64,000 nucleotides of DNA, taken from NCBI GenBank assembly GCA_933228895.1, contig OW121846.1:110253054-110317053 (forward strand), read 5' to 3'. The notes below the pieces were generated by a model. It saw only the letters and a program-made list of their open reading frames with translations. It was not told the origin of the DNA and did no database searches. Position 1 is the stretch's first letter. Every line of letters starts with the position of its first letter. The DNA comes from Platycnemis pennipes. Taxonomy: Eukaryota > Arthropoda > Insecta > Odonata > Platycnemididae. The translations under genes and the position numbers were made by a program. Positions 21,346 through 33,844 of this stretch are shown one piece after another.

Positions 21346-21566
21346 AGGCCGCTTTACACGATACAATTTTTTGTACAAAAGCTTGTATAAACTGAACGAA
21401 ATTGTATGTTTGTCTGAATGGAATTAGAACAGGTTCTATTTCCCTTTCAGTCATTCAGACGATCGCACAAGCGTTCGTACAATTTGCCGCTTTACACGGT
21501 ACAATTTCCTCATACAAGAGTTTGTACAAGAAATTTTGCAAAAAATTGTATCGCGTAAAGCGGCCC
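21346..21566. mobile_element. 221-bp MITE with terminal inverted repeats and TAA duplication
   Basis: The left end reads AGGCCGCTTTACACGATACA and the right end, reverse-complemented, GGGCCGCTTTACGCGATACA; both continue into ATTTTTTG. A further internal copy of CGCTTTACACGGTACAATTT lies at about 21491-21510. TAA flanks both sides (21343-21345 and 21567-21569). A 3-bp TAA duplication would fit a PIF/Harbinger-derived MITE, but the superfamily is inference. No transposase is encoded. Confidence 0.75.
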
Positions 21567-23670
21567 TAAGACTTATTGAAGATACAACATCAAGGAGATC
21601 ACCACTGAATTATTTTATTTTCCTTTCCTCGGAATTTGAGGCATGATGTTCTCTAAATGGCAATAATTTGACAACGGTTCCATGAACATTCAACGTTCCT
21701 CCCGGGGCTCGCCCTCCGAGGTCACGGCGGGGTGCCCGCCCTTGCTTCCTCCCTTTCCTCTCGAGAAGTGAAGAGAGGGCGGGCATTGCGGGCCGACGTG
21801 AGGACGTCCTCGTCGGGCCAGCCGCGTCGAGGGCGCCCTCACCAGCGGTCCCCACCTTCAGTGGAGGGCCCGACGGGAGGGCCCATGATATAGGTCACGC
21901 CTCGCGCAGAGCACCGTCCGTCAGATGGGGCACCAAGCTCTCTGCCCCCGGTGGCGTTCACAAATCTCTCCTCCGCAAAAGCGCCTCCTTCGCTTGCGCC
22001 TCATCTCCGTCACACGGCACGGAATATTGACAGCTGACGTCACGCTCACCAAGGACGAGAATTTTCCGTCACAATAAGGCATAGCGTTCCGAGTGGTCAA
22101 CCCCTTTTTTGATTCGCAATTATTTTCTTAATTACGGCCGCTTCTCATGCAAAAATATAACTATCCCAGTATCACACCGTGGGGAGTAAATCAACAAGCT
22201 TACGTGGACGAGGGTGTAATTAAAAATAACCGCGAGCACTCCATAGAGCTCAAGTCTGAGCGAGATTAATAGAACGAATCCATAACCCGTCTACTAGGCT
22301 AACTGGATATTTTATATTTGAGAGTATATATACAATTAAGATATCGTATATACATATTCTATTTTTCTATATGTGGAATATAAGATTGCTCACAGACATG
22401 GAAGGGAATAAATCACGGAGTAGATATCTATATATGTGAAGGAAATGTTAAAGAGTATTTGGCACATAAGCTTTCCGATCTAACGTGAAAATATACATTT
22501 ATAGTGCAGTGAGCGGGGTGTACTCACAATTAGTGTTGTTGAATGTCGCTAAGGAAAATCGAATCTTGGACCTCAAACCTAAAATTATCATTCTATTCAT
22601 TATATTTTACTGTATTAATGCAGTTAAAAAATTACGAACCAAATGGTATCAGTGTAAGCAGGGTCCTGCATGTGGACTGAGCACACATAGAGATCGGATT
22701 TGTGAATTGGAACAGATATACGTGGCTGGATGAGGATAAAAACAAAAGGTTAAGTCTACGAGGAAGACTAAGATCCTTCTCATGCAATAGGAAAAATTAC
22801 AGCAAAAGATTTTACCAGACGTAGTTTTCAAAAGTTGGTTATGCTACTATTCTAATTCCACTCGCGGTAAAATCGAGAAAACACCAAGTCGATTTATGAG
22901 ATGATTTTCCGTGAACAAGTACAAACTTTGGCCGGTCTAATGCGAATTTTTTTAAGCACTAAGTGGTGCATTGGCCTTTTCCTACTGGAATCAGAGCCTG
23001 AATGTTCATGAGCTCGCTATATTCTGAGTCTAATACTCATTTAGTCCCACATAATCAATTCGATTATACCAAAACAACGATGTTTTGCACTTGACAAGAT
23101 CCTAAGAAATACTTTTAAAAATTACTATATCAGGCCTCAGCAGTAACTTTTGGCAGTCTTCTGACAGGAGTTACCATTTTTTTTGCAAAAACTTAACCAA
23201 AAGTGTCTTATCAAAAGTTAACCAAGAGTTTCTTTACAATTATGATATTGATCTAATATTTAGTGCTTTGTAGGCTTTGTAAAAAATGAGTTCGAAAATG
23301 GAAGCTGTTTTAAAAGACTTATCTTGCGTATTAAATATGAGAAGTGAATGGTTTAGAGAAGAGTCATAAATTCATAACTGTCTAATGTGAAATGGCAGCC
23401 GTTATGATTATGAATGGCCGCTTGGGATACAGCTAGAGGGAAAATGAAGGGTGGCTCGGGGAAAGGATATTGTCGATGCCAATATGATTATTGAAGAAAG
23501 ACTTCATAGTTTGTGGCTAAAGGTGGTGAAACCTCCTTCATTTAAAGAAATAGTTCTTGGTGCAAATGTTGAATCATGCATATTGAGGAAGTAACATAAA
23601 ATAGGACCAGTAATGTTTATCAAATGGAAGTAATCGTTTTCAGAGGATTTGAGTCGCCACAAATCAACTA
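21567..23670. other. Unassigned region with a CpG-rich patch
   Basis: About 21690-22015 is clearly GC/CpG-rich. Within it, CACCGTCCGTCAGATGGGGC (about 21911-21930) resembles the conserved block of SINE family 1, so part may be an old SINE. No gene is recognised in the remaining AT-rich sequence. Confidence 0.4.
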
Positions 23671-23671
23671 C

Positions 23672-23735
23672 ATATACAGAGTATTCTGCAAGCCACCTTG
23701 AGGATATGTGGCAGGGGGTGATATTGAATTATGTA
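23672..23735 (-). repeat. LINE 3' tail, reverse strand
   Basis: CTACATATACAGAGTATTCT, then GCAAGCCACC and GTGGCAGGGGGTGAT, form the diverged reverse complement of the conserved LINE stem-loop and tail. No coding part is attached. Confidence 0.65.
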
Positions 23736-23837
23736 TTACAACACAGAGAAATGAATTATTGATATTTTATAAGATACGACGAGCTAGATTTAACTTATCA
23801 AGATGAACTAAAAGTTAAATTTTATAAGAAGATTTTT

Positions 23838-24035
23838 TTCAGTGGCGGCGTAGTTAAGTCCTCGCCTGCTAAAATTAAGGTCGCGGGTTCCAGTCCCGTC
23901 TGAGTGGGTTTTTTCACCACTCAGGACATGGATGTGTGTGCTCGTCTGTTGCTACATTGTTAATACCCCGATGTAAAGTCCACATGTGCTGTTTTCGGTG
24001 GTAATGGAAAATAAAAAAATAAAATAAAAAATAAA
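23838..24035 (+). repeat. SINE family 2 copy
   Basis: CAGTGGCGGCGTAGTTAAGT and the B-box region GTCGCGGGTTCCAGTCCCG (about 23879-23897) align with the copy at 18080. The shared body follows (CACCACTCAGGACATGGATG). It ends in an A-rich AATAAAATAAAAAATAAAAC tail near 24014-24033. Confidence 0.65.
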
Positions 24036-24690
24036 ACATACTCGATACTAGAAAAACCATCTGATGGCCGCAAACCCGCTTCCGAGCATGGAAAAAATTA
24101 CAGAGAACACTCGACTATTATTTATTTAGAATGCCATGGAAGGTTTTCTATTTTCTTGACGCCCTTGACCGATGCTGATTCAAAAGAGCCAGGGTATATT
24201 CTGCGATTCCATGTCGCACAACCACCTTCATACTTAGTTGGACATGAGAAAATATCGCAAGACATAACCTTAGATCATACACATTTGCCCCTCATCCTGG
24301 TTTCATTGAATAATGATGCAGCCCAATTCGCTAATACGGCATAGATAGATTCACTAAAACTGAATTTTTGTCCAGCACCCGTAACGATATCGTCGTTGAC
24401 TTTTGAAATCTAAATGATAAACTACGTAATGTCCTTACGTGCCTTTTAAGGGTTAATAGCCTTCAGGTGTAATGAGTCCAGTCTGTAAAACTTCTAAAAA
24501 AAAGTACGTAATTCAAATTGGAACCTAGACCAAATGAATAAAACACATCATTTTTCGTAGTATTTGCAAACAAATGGTCAAAGCTTGCATTACAAACGTT
24601 GCCAAGTTGACATCCAAACAGCATTCCATAAATATTCACAGCTTCTTCAAAAAAATATGCATTCATGCATGGGAAGTCCAATTTTGTAAA
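24036..24690. other. Unassigned spacer
   Basis: No gene or repeat recognised. Confidence 0.35.
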
Positions 24691-24850
24691 TTCATCTACA
24701 TCTACATCTACACGATACCCTGCAAGCCACCGCGAGGGTGTGTGGCAGGGGGTTAAGGTCACCAAGCATTCACTACTAGCATGCAAGCAAGCAACTAAAG
24801 GGTCTCATGCAACTAGATTGTTAGTATCTATAGTATTTGAGGGGTTAAAT
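24691..24850 (-). repeat. LINE family A 3' UTR and tail, reverse strand
   Basis: CATCTACATCTACATCTACA (about 24692-24711), then ACCCTGCAAGCCACCGCGAG and GTGTGTGGCAGGGGG, form the reverse complement of the family A tail with the stem-loop intact. The following 100 bp (GCATGCAAGCAAGCAACTAA to TTGAGGGGTTAA) match the family A 3' UTR at about 420-500 and 58610-58690. The copy was truncated before the coding region. Confidence 0.8.
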
Positions 24851-25417
24851 TACTTTATCTATCTTTGAATCAAATATTACTGCTTTCGTTAAAGAATTAG
24901 AATCAATAAATTCATCACTTTCCATATTTAATTACCGATTTTTAATGTGATTTAAAGTCCTATGGTAAAAATTCAATTTACATTTTGAACCTATAGCAGT
25001 CAATATTTTTTTTGCCACGCCTGTTGCAACGCAACACATAGTAGATCTCCGTTTGATTCCATTAACTATTATTTTTAATGTCAGTATGATCTATTTTAAT
25101 TTTAGTGAGCGGGGCATTTTGGAAACATTTTTATGATATAACATTATTTTTACTGCTTTCATGAGGTACAATGTTGCACAGTATTTTTTAAAGAGTAAGG
25201 AAAAGCTTAAGGTTATTTCAGAAATCTATAAGGGTTAACTGAAAGTTATTTTGCAAAAATATAAAGACCGAAATGCCTACATAGTTGCCATCCGTGCCAT
25301 TGAACACAACTGGATATATGATTTGCTGTTTTAGATCAAGGGAAATTATTTCATGAGAACTATTAAATATTATGACTAATGCTTTCAGGCTTCACTATGT
25401 GGAACTATATCGTAAAT
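24851..25417. other. Unassigned AT-rich spacer
   Basis: No gene or repeat recognised. Confidence 0.35.
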
Positions 25418-25561
25418 GTTAAAAAAAACACACTTTGTTTGGTCAAGTAGAGAAATTTATTGAGTACGACCGGGTTTCGTTATATAATAACATCATCAGT
25501 CCTGATCGGGGTCGTACTCAATAAATTTCTCTAGTGGACCGTACAAAGTGTATTTTTTAAC
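25418..25561. mobile_element. Fold-back element with about 53-bp arms and a hammerhead-like loop
   Basis: The left arm 25418-25471 and the right arm 25510-25561 are near-perfect inverted repeats. They share GAGAAATTTATTGAGTACG on the left and its exact complement on the right. The 38-bp centre and adjoining arm, read on the minus strand, give CTGATGATG, a GTTAT/ATAAC helix, then CGAAACCCGGTC (25468-25499). The arrangement could be two opposite terminal repeats of a Penelope-like element joined head to head. Confidence 0.65.
25468..25499 (-). ncRNA. Hammerhead-like motif in the fold-back loop
   Basis: Minus strand: CTGATGA, a short helix, CGAAAC and then GGTC. The two invariant core blocks CTGATGA and GAAA are both perfect. 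One extra base follows the first block, and helix III would be very short, as described for Penelope-associated hammerheads. Whether it self-cleaves is unknown. Confidence 0.4.
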
Positions 25562-26574
25562 CTTACCGATACTAAATATTATTTCAATAACGTCCAATTC
25601 AAAGAGCACTACTTTAACTTGCCTTAAAAATCCCAAATTAGTTCTACTTTTGCATGATTTTAGAGTATATTAAAGATATTAGGTGCAATATAAGCATAAC
25701 ATTTCTGAGATATGGTAATATCTCAGAAATGTTGGTTGTCTCAGGGCATCGGGGGTATGATATTATTTTGAATGGGAAAGCTCCTCTTATTCTTCTTTCT
25801 TGGCAATACGTCAAATAAATTTCCTTACGCATGAAAAATATTCCAACGCTTTGAAAACTTATAAAAGCGTACAGGTAAAACTTTTTAGACGGAACAAAGT
25901 GGAACGGTGTAGTGAATTCGATCTTATGAGTAATTTGTCTATTATTATTTTCTGTAGAACCACAATAAGTGTTAAAGTGTGCATTTGAACGTACCACCGC
26001 AATATACAACGCCATGCGTTAGATTTGACCTCACAAGAGTATGATATACTTGTTGTGGTGATCAGAGTTTTCTTTATAACTATTCCATAAACCATACATT
26101 AAATATAATGTTTAGTCCCTTGACTTCATTTTTTGCAGTCAAACTACTTACATTAGAATCTTAACTCTTCATTTATTTTTTACATTATCCCATGGGGTAT
26201 CCTCGTAGCTCAAGATATATTGTCGTCAGATAATGCAATTAGATACCTCCCCATCAAAACTATAATTGCCTAAATCATAAATATAAATTAAGAAGAAAAT
26301 AAGATCAAGCTCAGACCCTTGCGGGATGTGGGCTTTAATAATTTTAAACAGACTACAACAAGTTGTTACCGGTACATATTGATTTTGTGTATTTAAATAG
26401 CTCTTAAAGCAGTCCAGGGCAGCGCTCCAAATGCCAGCCAGATATAGTTTTTTAAAGAATATTATAATTTAATTGGTCAGAGGTCTTTTTAATATTTATA
26501 AACAAACTTCATTAGTACCTGCTAAGATTAAAATTGTTGTACACAGACTGCATATGATTTATCAGTGCGTATTC
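25562..26574. other. Unassigned region with a 36-nt hairpin
   Basis: A perfect 16-bp inverted repeat with a 4-nt loop lies at 25698-25733. The remainder has short ORFs without domains. Confidence 0.4.
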
Positions 26575-26775
26575 AATACTCGATGAAGACAATCGTCGAG
26601 GGAAAAGTGAACGGGAAGAATGGAAAATGCAGGCCTCGTATGAGGTATATGGAGCAAGTTGTGGAGGATGTAAAAGAGAGGAGCTACGTCAGTATGAAGA
26701 GGTTTGCCGATAGAAGAATCGAGTGGAGGGCTGCGTCAAACCAATCCTAGGGTTGTTGACCGATGATGATGATTC
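26575..26775 (+). mobile_element. 3' end of a second LINE type (GRPR..Y motif)
   Basis: The plus strand encodes MKTIVEGKVNGKNGKCRPR followed by MRYMEQVVEDV and a WRAA motif. This is the highly recognisable C-terminus of many arthropod endonuclease/RT LINE proteins (GHIxRH...GKVxGKRxRGRPR). A stop and a short GATGATGAT tail at about 26763-26773 follow. A longer copy lies reversed at 32146-32490. The clade (RTE-like or related) cannot be settled without an alignment. Confidence 0.7.
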
Positions 26776-27317
26776 AATACTCATTCAAATACTAAGTCCA
26801 AATAATCTAGCACTTAAGAAAGTTATTTTGCGTTAATATTTCAGTATTCTTTTTACCGTATACAGTCTAGTTTTTCTATAATAAAAAACTGTAAGTAAGG
26901 AGATAGAGCCATAGTTCTCCCAATTTTCTTTCCTACCTTTTTGAAAACGGGTATGCGGTAATAGTAGTAGTTGCGGTGTTATGCGTTAAGACCGGAGGTA
27001 AGAAGCTATTCATCCCTTTAGCCAAGAAATCCACTGACATCGTCTAATCCCAGGAGTTTATTACTTGAGAGCAACTTAATTCATGTGATAAATTATTTAC
27101 AGAAATAGGTTAGAGGAAGAACGATCTCTGCATGTTATCAATTGGGCACAGGCTGTCTATTACGTATATATTATCATAATTACCTAATGCTAAGTCAAAT
27201 GTTGAAATTAAATATTCATTAAGAGCCGCAGCAATTTCCGAGGGATTGGTAGCTACTCTTACCTCTAAATTCAAAACTTTTTACAAAGCTCTGATTGGGC
27301 TTAAATATTCCCTCTAT
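26776..27317. other. Unassigned spacer
   Basis: No gene or repeat recognised. Confidence 0.35.
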
Positions 27318-27430
27318 ATGCCGGCCTTGGTGGCAGCGGGGAAATCTCTAGCCTGTCAAACTCGGGGGCGTGGGTTTCCAGTCCTGCCCGCGGAAGATTT
27401 TCACTTCCCGAGACATGGATGGTAATGTAA
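27318..27430 (+). repeat. SINE family 2, diverged copy
   Basis: GCCGGCCTTGGTGGCAGCGG (A-box side) and GCGTGGGTTTCCAGTCCTG (B-box side, with an inserted base) align with the copies at 18080 and 23838. The GAGACATGGATG body follows. It is truncated at the 3' end. Confidence 0.6.
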
Positions 27431-27485
27431 TTCTTTCAGTCATTACAAGAGAAGGCTCCAAAATTTGCTGAACAAATAGAGGCTT

Positions 27486-27540
27486 AAAAATGTCCGAAGA
27501 CCAGAATATCCAAATGCCAAATTAAATTATGGAAAAACAA
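27486..27540 (+). repeat. Half of a fold-back MITE (same family as 60511-60620)
   Basis: AATGTCCGAAGACCAGAATA and the following TCCAAATGCCAAATTAAA match one arm of the inverted-repeat element at 60511-60620 with few differences. The second arm is absent here. Confidence 0.65.
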
Positions 27541-29520
27541 TTTCTCCGAAAATTATGATTTCATTTAAGCCAAATTAGAACCTCACCTTATGTCATCAAA
27601 TAAAGACTTTTTAAATTAAATTTAATGGAATTCATATTTTTCAAATAGTTCCACATAATCATTATTAGAGGAATGAATGCCCTAAGGCTGTCTAAATTTC
27701 AAAATACCTTCCTAATGCACTGACGGTAACGTATATATTTCTTCAACAGATATTTTTCTTATGTATCTCTTTCTGAGAAAGAGGTTAGTGACCCATGGAA
27801 TCAATCTTGAGAATCATGAGCCTTGTTTCTCATAGCAGAGCATTCATGTTTCTCATAGCACATTGACATGTAAGAACATTCGTTCGTGGTACTCATTCAT
27901 TCGATCTCTCTCGATTGAATCGCCAAGATTTTCTTAAGTTCTAAACTCATTTTTACTACTGTAAATTCTGTGATTGAACTGTGTATGTATGTATAAATGA
28001 ATGTATGTCCTGACTGACTGACTGATTCATTCACTCAAAAACGTACAGCCCAAACTACTGTTGACATAAACGAGAAATTTTGTGAACATATGCCTTTTGT
28101 AGTGTGGGGTTGTACTAAGAAAGGATTTTTGCGTAAAGCAGTTGTAAAAGTAAAATTTACCCCTTAATTGTCATCTTCTTCTGCCATAAGAAAAGCATAA
28201 AGTGCGATGCAGAGGTTACTTCATTTGCTTTTTTAAATATCAGCTTTTTTTATTGCTGAACAGATAACAGAATGTAGTATTTTATTATTTCATTCGATTC
28301 TTTTATGCGTTACTTTTTTACCAAAAACGGCGTTTTGTCTCCAATATATCAACATTTTTTTTACTTTTCTAAATATAAATTTCCTTGGTGACCGGGCAAA
28401 AATATCCATTGAAATTCGATTTCATAGATTTTTAAGGGACGACTGCAGCATTTAAATTTCAGGTAAAATGACTACTTTGAGAGTTGCCGTAAGATCTTTG
28501 GAGATATACATTTCACGCTAACCACTTCATCCATGGCAGAGTTCAAGAATGGCCAGCACCAAGTGTGCACTAGCATTGAATTTAAACTTGAAGTTCTAGT
28601 GTTTAATAGACATTTTTAAATCAGAGGACTATAACTACTGTTGGTCGGAGACTCTATTGGTAGTAATTTTGCTTGGACAAGGCGTGAAAAGTACACTAAT
28701 ACCTGTGAGAATATTTGAGGCTCCGATTGGGACAGTTGTGCGTGGATAAGTTGTGCAGAGTACACAATGAAATGTGTGTCGTCTATCCTTTCAATGAATT
28801 TCCCTGTGCCATGTGTTTTTAAATCATAATTTATTGCTCATGGTGAGCATTTATTATGCTTGAATATGCCTTCACTCAGCCAATAGTATACCTAAAACAC
28901 AACCACATGGTTTTTATTTTTGCGTTCGTGGTTTTGTTGCTCCGCTAGGGACAGTTGCGCGTGGACAAGCAGTAAATTGGTGAGATTCTGGAAGACAATA
29001 ACTATAGTACCTGTACTACTATTGACTGTTATTCTGTTAGTGCTTTAACTTTCAATAAAGCAACAACCAACAATAGCATAGGAAAATTTAGAAAATAGAA
29101 TGTTTTGATAGAAGATTGGGTTCAGTATTGAATGAATAAATAGATTAGAGACTGACGATTTGAGGTGATGTGAAGTGACCCGTGGCGTTCTGGTCTTCCT
29201 CGGGACTGAATTTCAACAATGATTCAGAAGATTATGGCGATATGGCGTGGAAGCGAAACATGATACAAACGAAAATAAATAATGAAAAATAATAAATAAA
29301 TAACACAGGCAAAAATTAATAGAAAAAATGCATAACACTCTTCATATTTGGTTTCATATTAGTATCTCCTCCACTTCAATTTGCTCTCAGCTTAACCCTT
29401 TAAGCTGGAGTGGAAAATAATATTTTCTAGAGCACAGCATTAGATAAGTTAGTAGTGATGAGTTATTCACGGGGAGGACATAAATTGAGAAGCTTCCCAT
29501 TTAAAATTCAACTAGGGAAT
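27541..29520. other. Unassigned AT-rich region
   Basis: Apart from a short imperfect TGTA/GACT microsatellite at about 27995-28025, no gene or repeat is recognised. Confidence 0.4.
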
Positions 29521-29615
29521 GGTTTTCCCTCAACCACTTTTTCAACCACTTCTGGGATTCGAATCCGAGACCGATAGGAGGAAAGAATTCTTACCACCAA
29601 AGAAACCTATTCCCC
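29521..29615 (-). repeat. Possible SINE head, reverse strand
   Basis: On the minus strand, GGTGGTAAGAATTC (A-box-like) and GGATTCGAATCC (B-box) lie about 30 bp apart, as in the heads of tRNA-derived SINEs. The body is not assignable to family 1 or 2. Confidence 0.4.
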
Positions 29616-32145
29616 ATACGATGCATCACTATTAAGAAATGACTGTATTTTCATGTGCCTTTTCTTCTGCGCATAGTGTAATGGTAAGAGTTATAATAAT
29701 ATTTAATTTGGTAAATGAAGAGCCAAGATTTGTTTCCAAAACAAGTACGTGGTCATTGAAGAACGCTAATGAATACAATTACATGGAAAAGCAGGTATCT
29801 CCGGAGGTATATGGCTAGAAAATTCTTATTGTATTACATCCATGGGCTTAACAGCATCATTATTCTCCGTGCATTTTCGAGCATTTTTCACAAGTCCCAA
29901 CCACCGATTTGTAGTTGATCCATTCCTATTATGCAGTGCCGCGGTCCAAATAACAATTAGAAGTAATCCAAAAATGCAACGTGGCTTACCAATGTTAGCA
30001 GATCGGAAAGAACGGTGGGCATTTTCAGCGAATGAGGGAATTCAGAAATTCAGCAAATTCCTAGACATTTGGCGACTCGATATATTACTTGTCACGCGCA
30101 GATGTTTTCAACGGCGAGAAGGATGTTTATTGACAAACTTTCCGCGGAGAAACATCTTTATTCACCTAATGCAGTTAATAGATTTTTTAGCGTATTTGAG
30201 CTCCCATTTTCCCCATCTCGGAAATTTTAACGTTCACGCAGACATAGGCAAACCCATTGGTTAAATCTGCATTCTGCTACATGGAATGTTGCAAAAAAAA
30301 CTCAACATCTTAACTACTAAACAATGACAACCCTCCAGCCACGATGAAGCCATGATAAAACTGCAGAGAATCAAAATTTCCCATTCATGTTCATAAGGCG
30401 GCCTTTTGACGTCCAATTTCGTGACGATTTAAACACCATACTAGGATACATGAACGCATTTAGTACGAATTGAAAATCTAGTTCGGTGAATCGATACACA
30501 TTTACATTATAAAATCCTGTAATTAATCATTTTTCTTTATCACGACTAGGATTGTTGCACATTATTTGTGATTTCTCAAATTAATCTAGCTGGAAGCGCC
30601 CTTTCGTTGGACACACAACGGTAATATGCCTTACAGGTTCGTGGAAATATTTAACCGGATGTCCTTGTGGGAATTTCTGGTATTGAGTTAATACTCTTGA
30701 GTTAGTCATTGAGCCTTAAACAAACTCATCCACCCAGCCACTATTTCTGATAGAAGACCAGTGAAATTCCGAAAATTTCGAAATTTACCAAAAATTGCAC
30801 ATCATATGATCAACAGTGGTATAAACTTACTATATTTTATGCAAATGATCATCTTCGTAAAAATGGTGAATAGCCGGAAATTTATCTACAGTATATCATT
30901 GTTTGAAAGCCCGATTTAATCTGGTCAAAGCCAGATGAATAATAGCAATAGTATATAAAGAACAGCAATCTGGAAACAAAAGTGAGGAAAGGACGAGTTA
31001 TTGGGCAATTAACATAGGTGATGGAACGTTTTTTATTTAATTCCGAGGAAATATATCGTGGAGGGAAAGAAAAAGGTTTGCCTTTGTGTAGTCGCTGTGG
31101 ATGACCCAAGGGACCCCAGAGAGCCTCAGACGAGGGTAGAATTTTTATCGCGAGTAAATCAAGTCAACATCTCATCCAGCGATGGGATACTTGTGCCGAG
31201 GAGAGGGGAGTACAAGAAAGGCGTCGCTCTCGGTTGTGCAACCCACTCCAGTTCGTTATTTTATCCCTAAATACGCGCTCGATTGAGACTCCCAACCTCT
31301 CAAAGTCATAAAAATTTTAATGAGGGTAAAAATGAACGCAAAATGAATGGCTGGATTTATCGCTGACGCTGCCTTGCTGGGAATAAAAATATTAACCTTG
31401 AATTCCCCCGGAGAGGTTGGAACAGAGAGAACGCTCCTTGAAACACAATAGTGGATGCATCATTGGATCCGTGCGTGAAACGATACACCTTTTTACTACC
31501 TTGTCCGAGTGAATGACAACACACGTGTCACTGTCTCATTTTGCGTTATCCACGCGAAACTTCCCTGTACGAAAGCATTTAAAAGCGATCCTTTCTCGGA
31601 AGAACTTTTGATTTGCATTAGCGTTCTTAACTGGCGTACAGTAGATGATTACGTGAGTGGCGTGCGTTTCTGCTTCCCAGTATCATGAAGTTACGTATCC
31701 TACGCGAAATATTATTTCTGTGATAGAAGTAAACGTACCAATACCCATTTCACAGTTTCCAATTTTTCACTAAAATAAATAATAAATAGTATAATCAATA
31801 CAGAACAACTAAATTTATTTATTTCTTCCACAATACATTGGGACTATATCATCGTTATTATTATCATCCTTTGATGGAGAACATATTATTTTTTTACATG
31901 AAAATGATCGCGTGAATCGTCAAGCTTACAGTGAATGCAGTGTACACACAAGCAATACAAGCAACTTGGTGGTGCTTGTGCTGCTTGTGTGATTCTTGCG
32001 TCATCTGGGAGTCACTTGTAAGACTTCCACGTAAGTATATGGAATTTCTCCTGGAGTTATAAAAGATGCATTGGTCGGCAGCATGTAGTTTCAATATGGA
32101 ATTACTTCAATCAAAAACATGTCGTCATACATGATGGCATTCGAC
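29616..32145. other. Unassigned region
   Basis: It contains a 140-codon plus-strand ORF at 29842-30264 with no recognisable domain. It also has an imperfect hairpin at about 31946-31990, built from ACACAAGCAATACAAGCA and its near-complement. No RNA gene or mobile element is recognised. Confidence 0.4.
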
Positions 32146-32490
32146 CACCAGAATCATCATCATGGGTCAACAATCCTAGGATTGGTTTGACACAGCCCTC
32201 CACTCGATTCTTATATCGGCTAACCTCATCATATTAACGTAGTTCCTCTCTTTCATGTCCTTCACGACCTGCTCTAAGTAACTCATACGAGGCCTGCCTT
32301 TTCCATTTTTACCGTTCACTTTTCCTCGGACGATTGTCTTCATCAGGCCATCGTGTCTTTAGATATGGCCGACTAGGTTGTACCGTCTTTCTTTTATAGT
32401 TTTCAGCAGACTCTTCTGTTCTCCCACTCTTCTTAGGACTTCTTCATTTGTCAATCTCCCGATACATTTTATCTTCATCATACCACCACA
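32146..32490 (-). mobile_element. 3' end of the second LINE type, reverse strand
   Basis: The minus strand encodes LTNEEVLRRVGEQKSLLKT near 32465-32405, a GHI.RHDG motif interrupted by a stop (about 32360), then KVNGKNGKGRPRMSYLEQVV and a WRA motif. It ends in a GATGATGATTC tail at about 32154-32165. It is the same family as the plus-strand fragment at 26575-26775 and extends further upstream. One in-frame stop marks it as dead. Confidence 0.8.
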
Positions 32491-33844
32491 ATACATTCAT
32501 ATAAACAACGCCACAGTCAGAGAGCACATTCAAAAATTTCCATTTTATACATGGAAATAATTTACTCATATATTTACCACCCACCCAATGCGAATTCCAC
32601 AAATATCTTCCCAACGATTTTTATTACATCGTGCTCGAGGAAGTTACTTAGGCCTTCTAAAATACCGTGGTTTTTTTTACTGTCAATTTGTATTATTCCA
32701 ATAAAAAAGCGAGGATTATAAAACAATAACATTAACTTACATCGTTGCTAAGGTAGTCCTAATAGTAATCATTAAGAGGCAAGGCGAAGGAATACTTAGG
32801 AAAAGATCGGTTTCGATTTAGGGAAGAATGGGAATTCGCGATTGGGCGCAATAACTGTAATGACAGGGCAATACAGCATCCAGTAAGTATGAATTTGCAT
32901 GCTAAGTGGGCTGGACTGTAAGGCGGTTTTCTACTTTTTGAGATATTATTGAAATACAATGAAACTATCAATTGACGGGAATGATTGGTATCTTCTGGGA
33001 AAATTATGAATGGGCACAGAGGTCCAAAGTTGGCATTTGGAAAATCATGATAGGCAGTGATGGCCGTTGGATGAAACAAGGGTGACCGTTATCACTGCCA
33101 TTATTTGATCTACGCGTGGAGGAATTGGTGACCTAGCGATGAGTTACAAGCAGGAATATAAATAGGAGGGGAGCTGGTAAAGGCAATTAGATTCGCCGAT
33201 AGCCAAGCATGAATTAGTCGGTCAGCGAAGGAACTGCAGTACTGCAAACTGCATCATAGGATCTGTGTGAATGTTATGGAATGAAGATAAATTGCAGGAA
33301 TAATATATAGCTCCATTCAAGGTAGAAAGGCTAATAAAAACATAATATTTGGTAGAAGTTAGTTGAGTCATATATCTGTGCAGCGTTTTGGATGAAAGAA
33401 GGTTCAGTAGCAGAGATATAGGAAAATTAATTGAACCAGGAAAACGAGCAGAGCAACTAGTGACAGATATCCCAAAGATTAGTAAAGAATTTGGTGGATG
33501 TAGAAACTACTGAAAGGCAATGGACCCTTGAAAGCTGCGTACTGAGGAAACAAATATCAGTAGGGAGGAGGAGGAAATGGATAAGAATTCTGAACAGCAT
33601 GAGCGAACGTGAAGATTATGAAGAGTTGAAGAGGGGAGTAATAAAGGTAGTTGATTGGAATAGCTATGATGTAACTAGGGGGCAAACTGAACTAAAACCT
33701 ATAATTAGACATGGTAGTTCTTATTCGGGGTCTAAGGTGATTTGCAACATTAAGGTTGGTTGAGCATATGGATAGAGAAAGGAACATTTTTAGGGAGGGG
33801 AGGAAAGGTGGAGAAAAACCCGGTGACGGCTTTAGACTGTTCTA
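32491..33844. other. Unassigned region
   Basis: It includes a 90-codon plus-strand ORF (33491-33763) with a basic RRRKW segment but no known domain. Confidence 0.35.

Noticed and set aside
29842..30264. 140-codon plus-strand ORF as a gene
   Set aside because: No domain, no conserved motif, and no regulatory or splice context.
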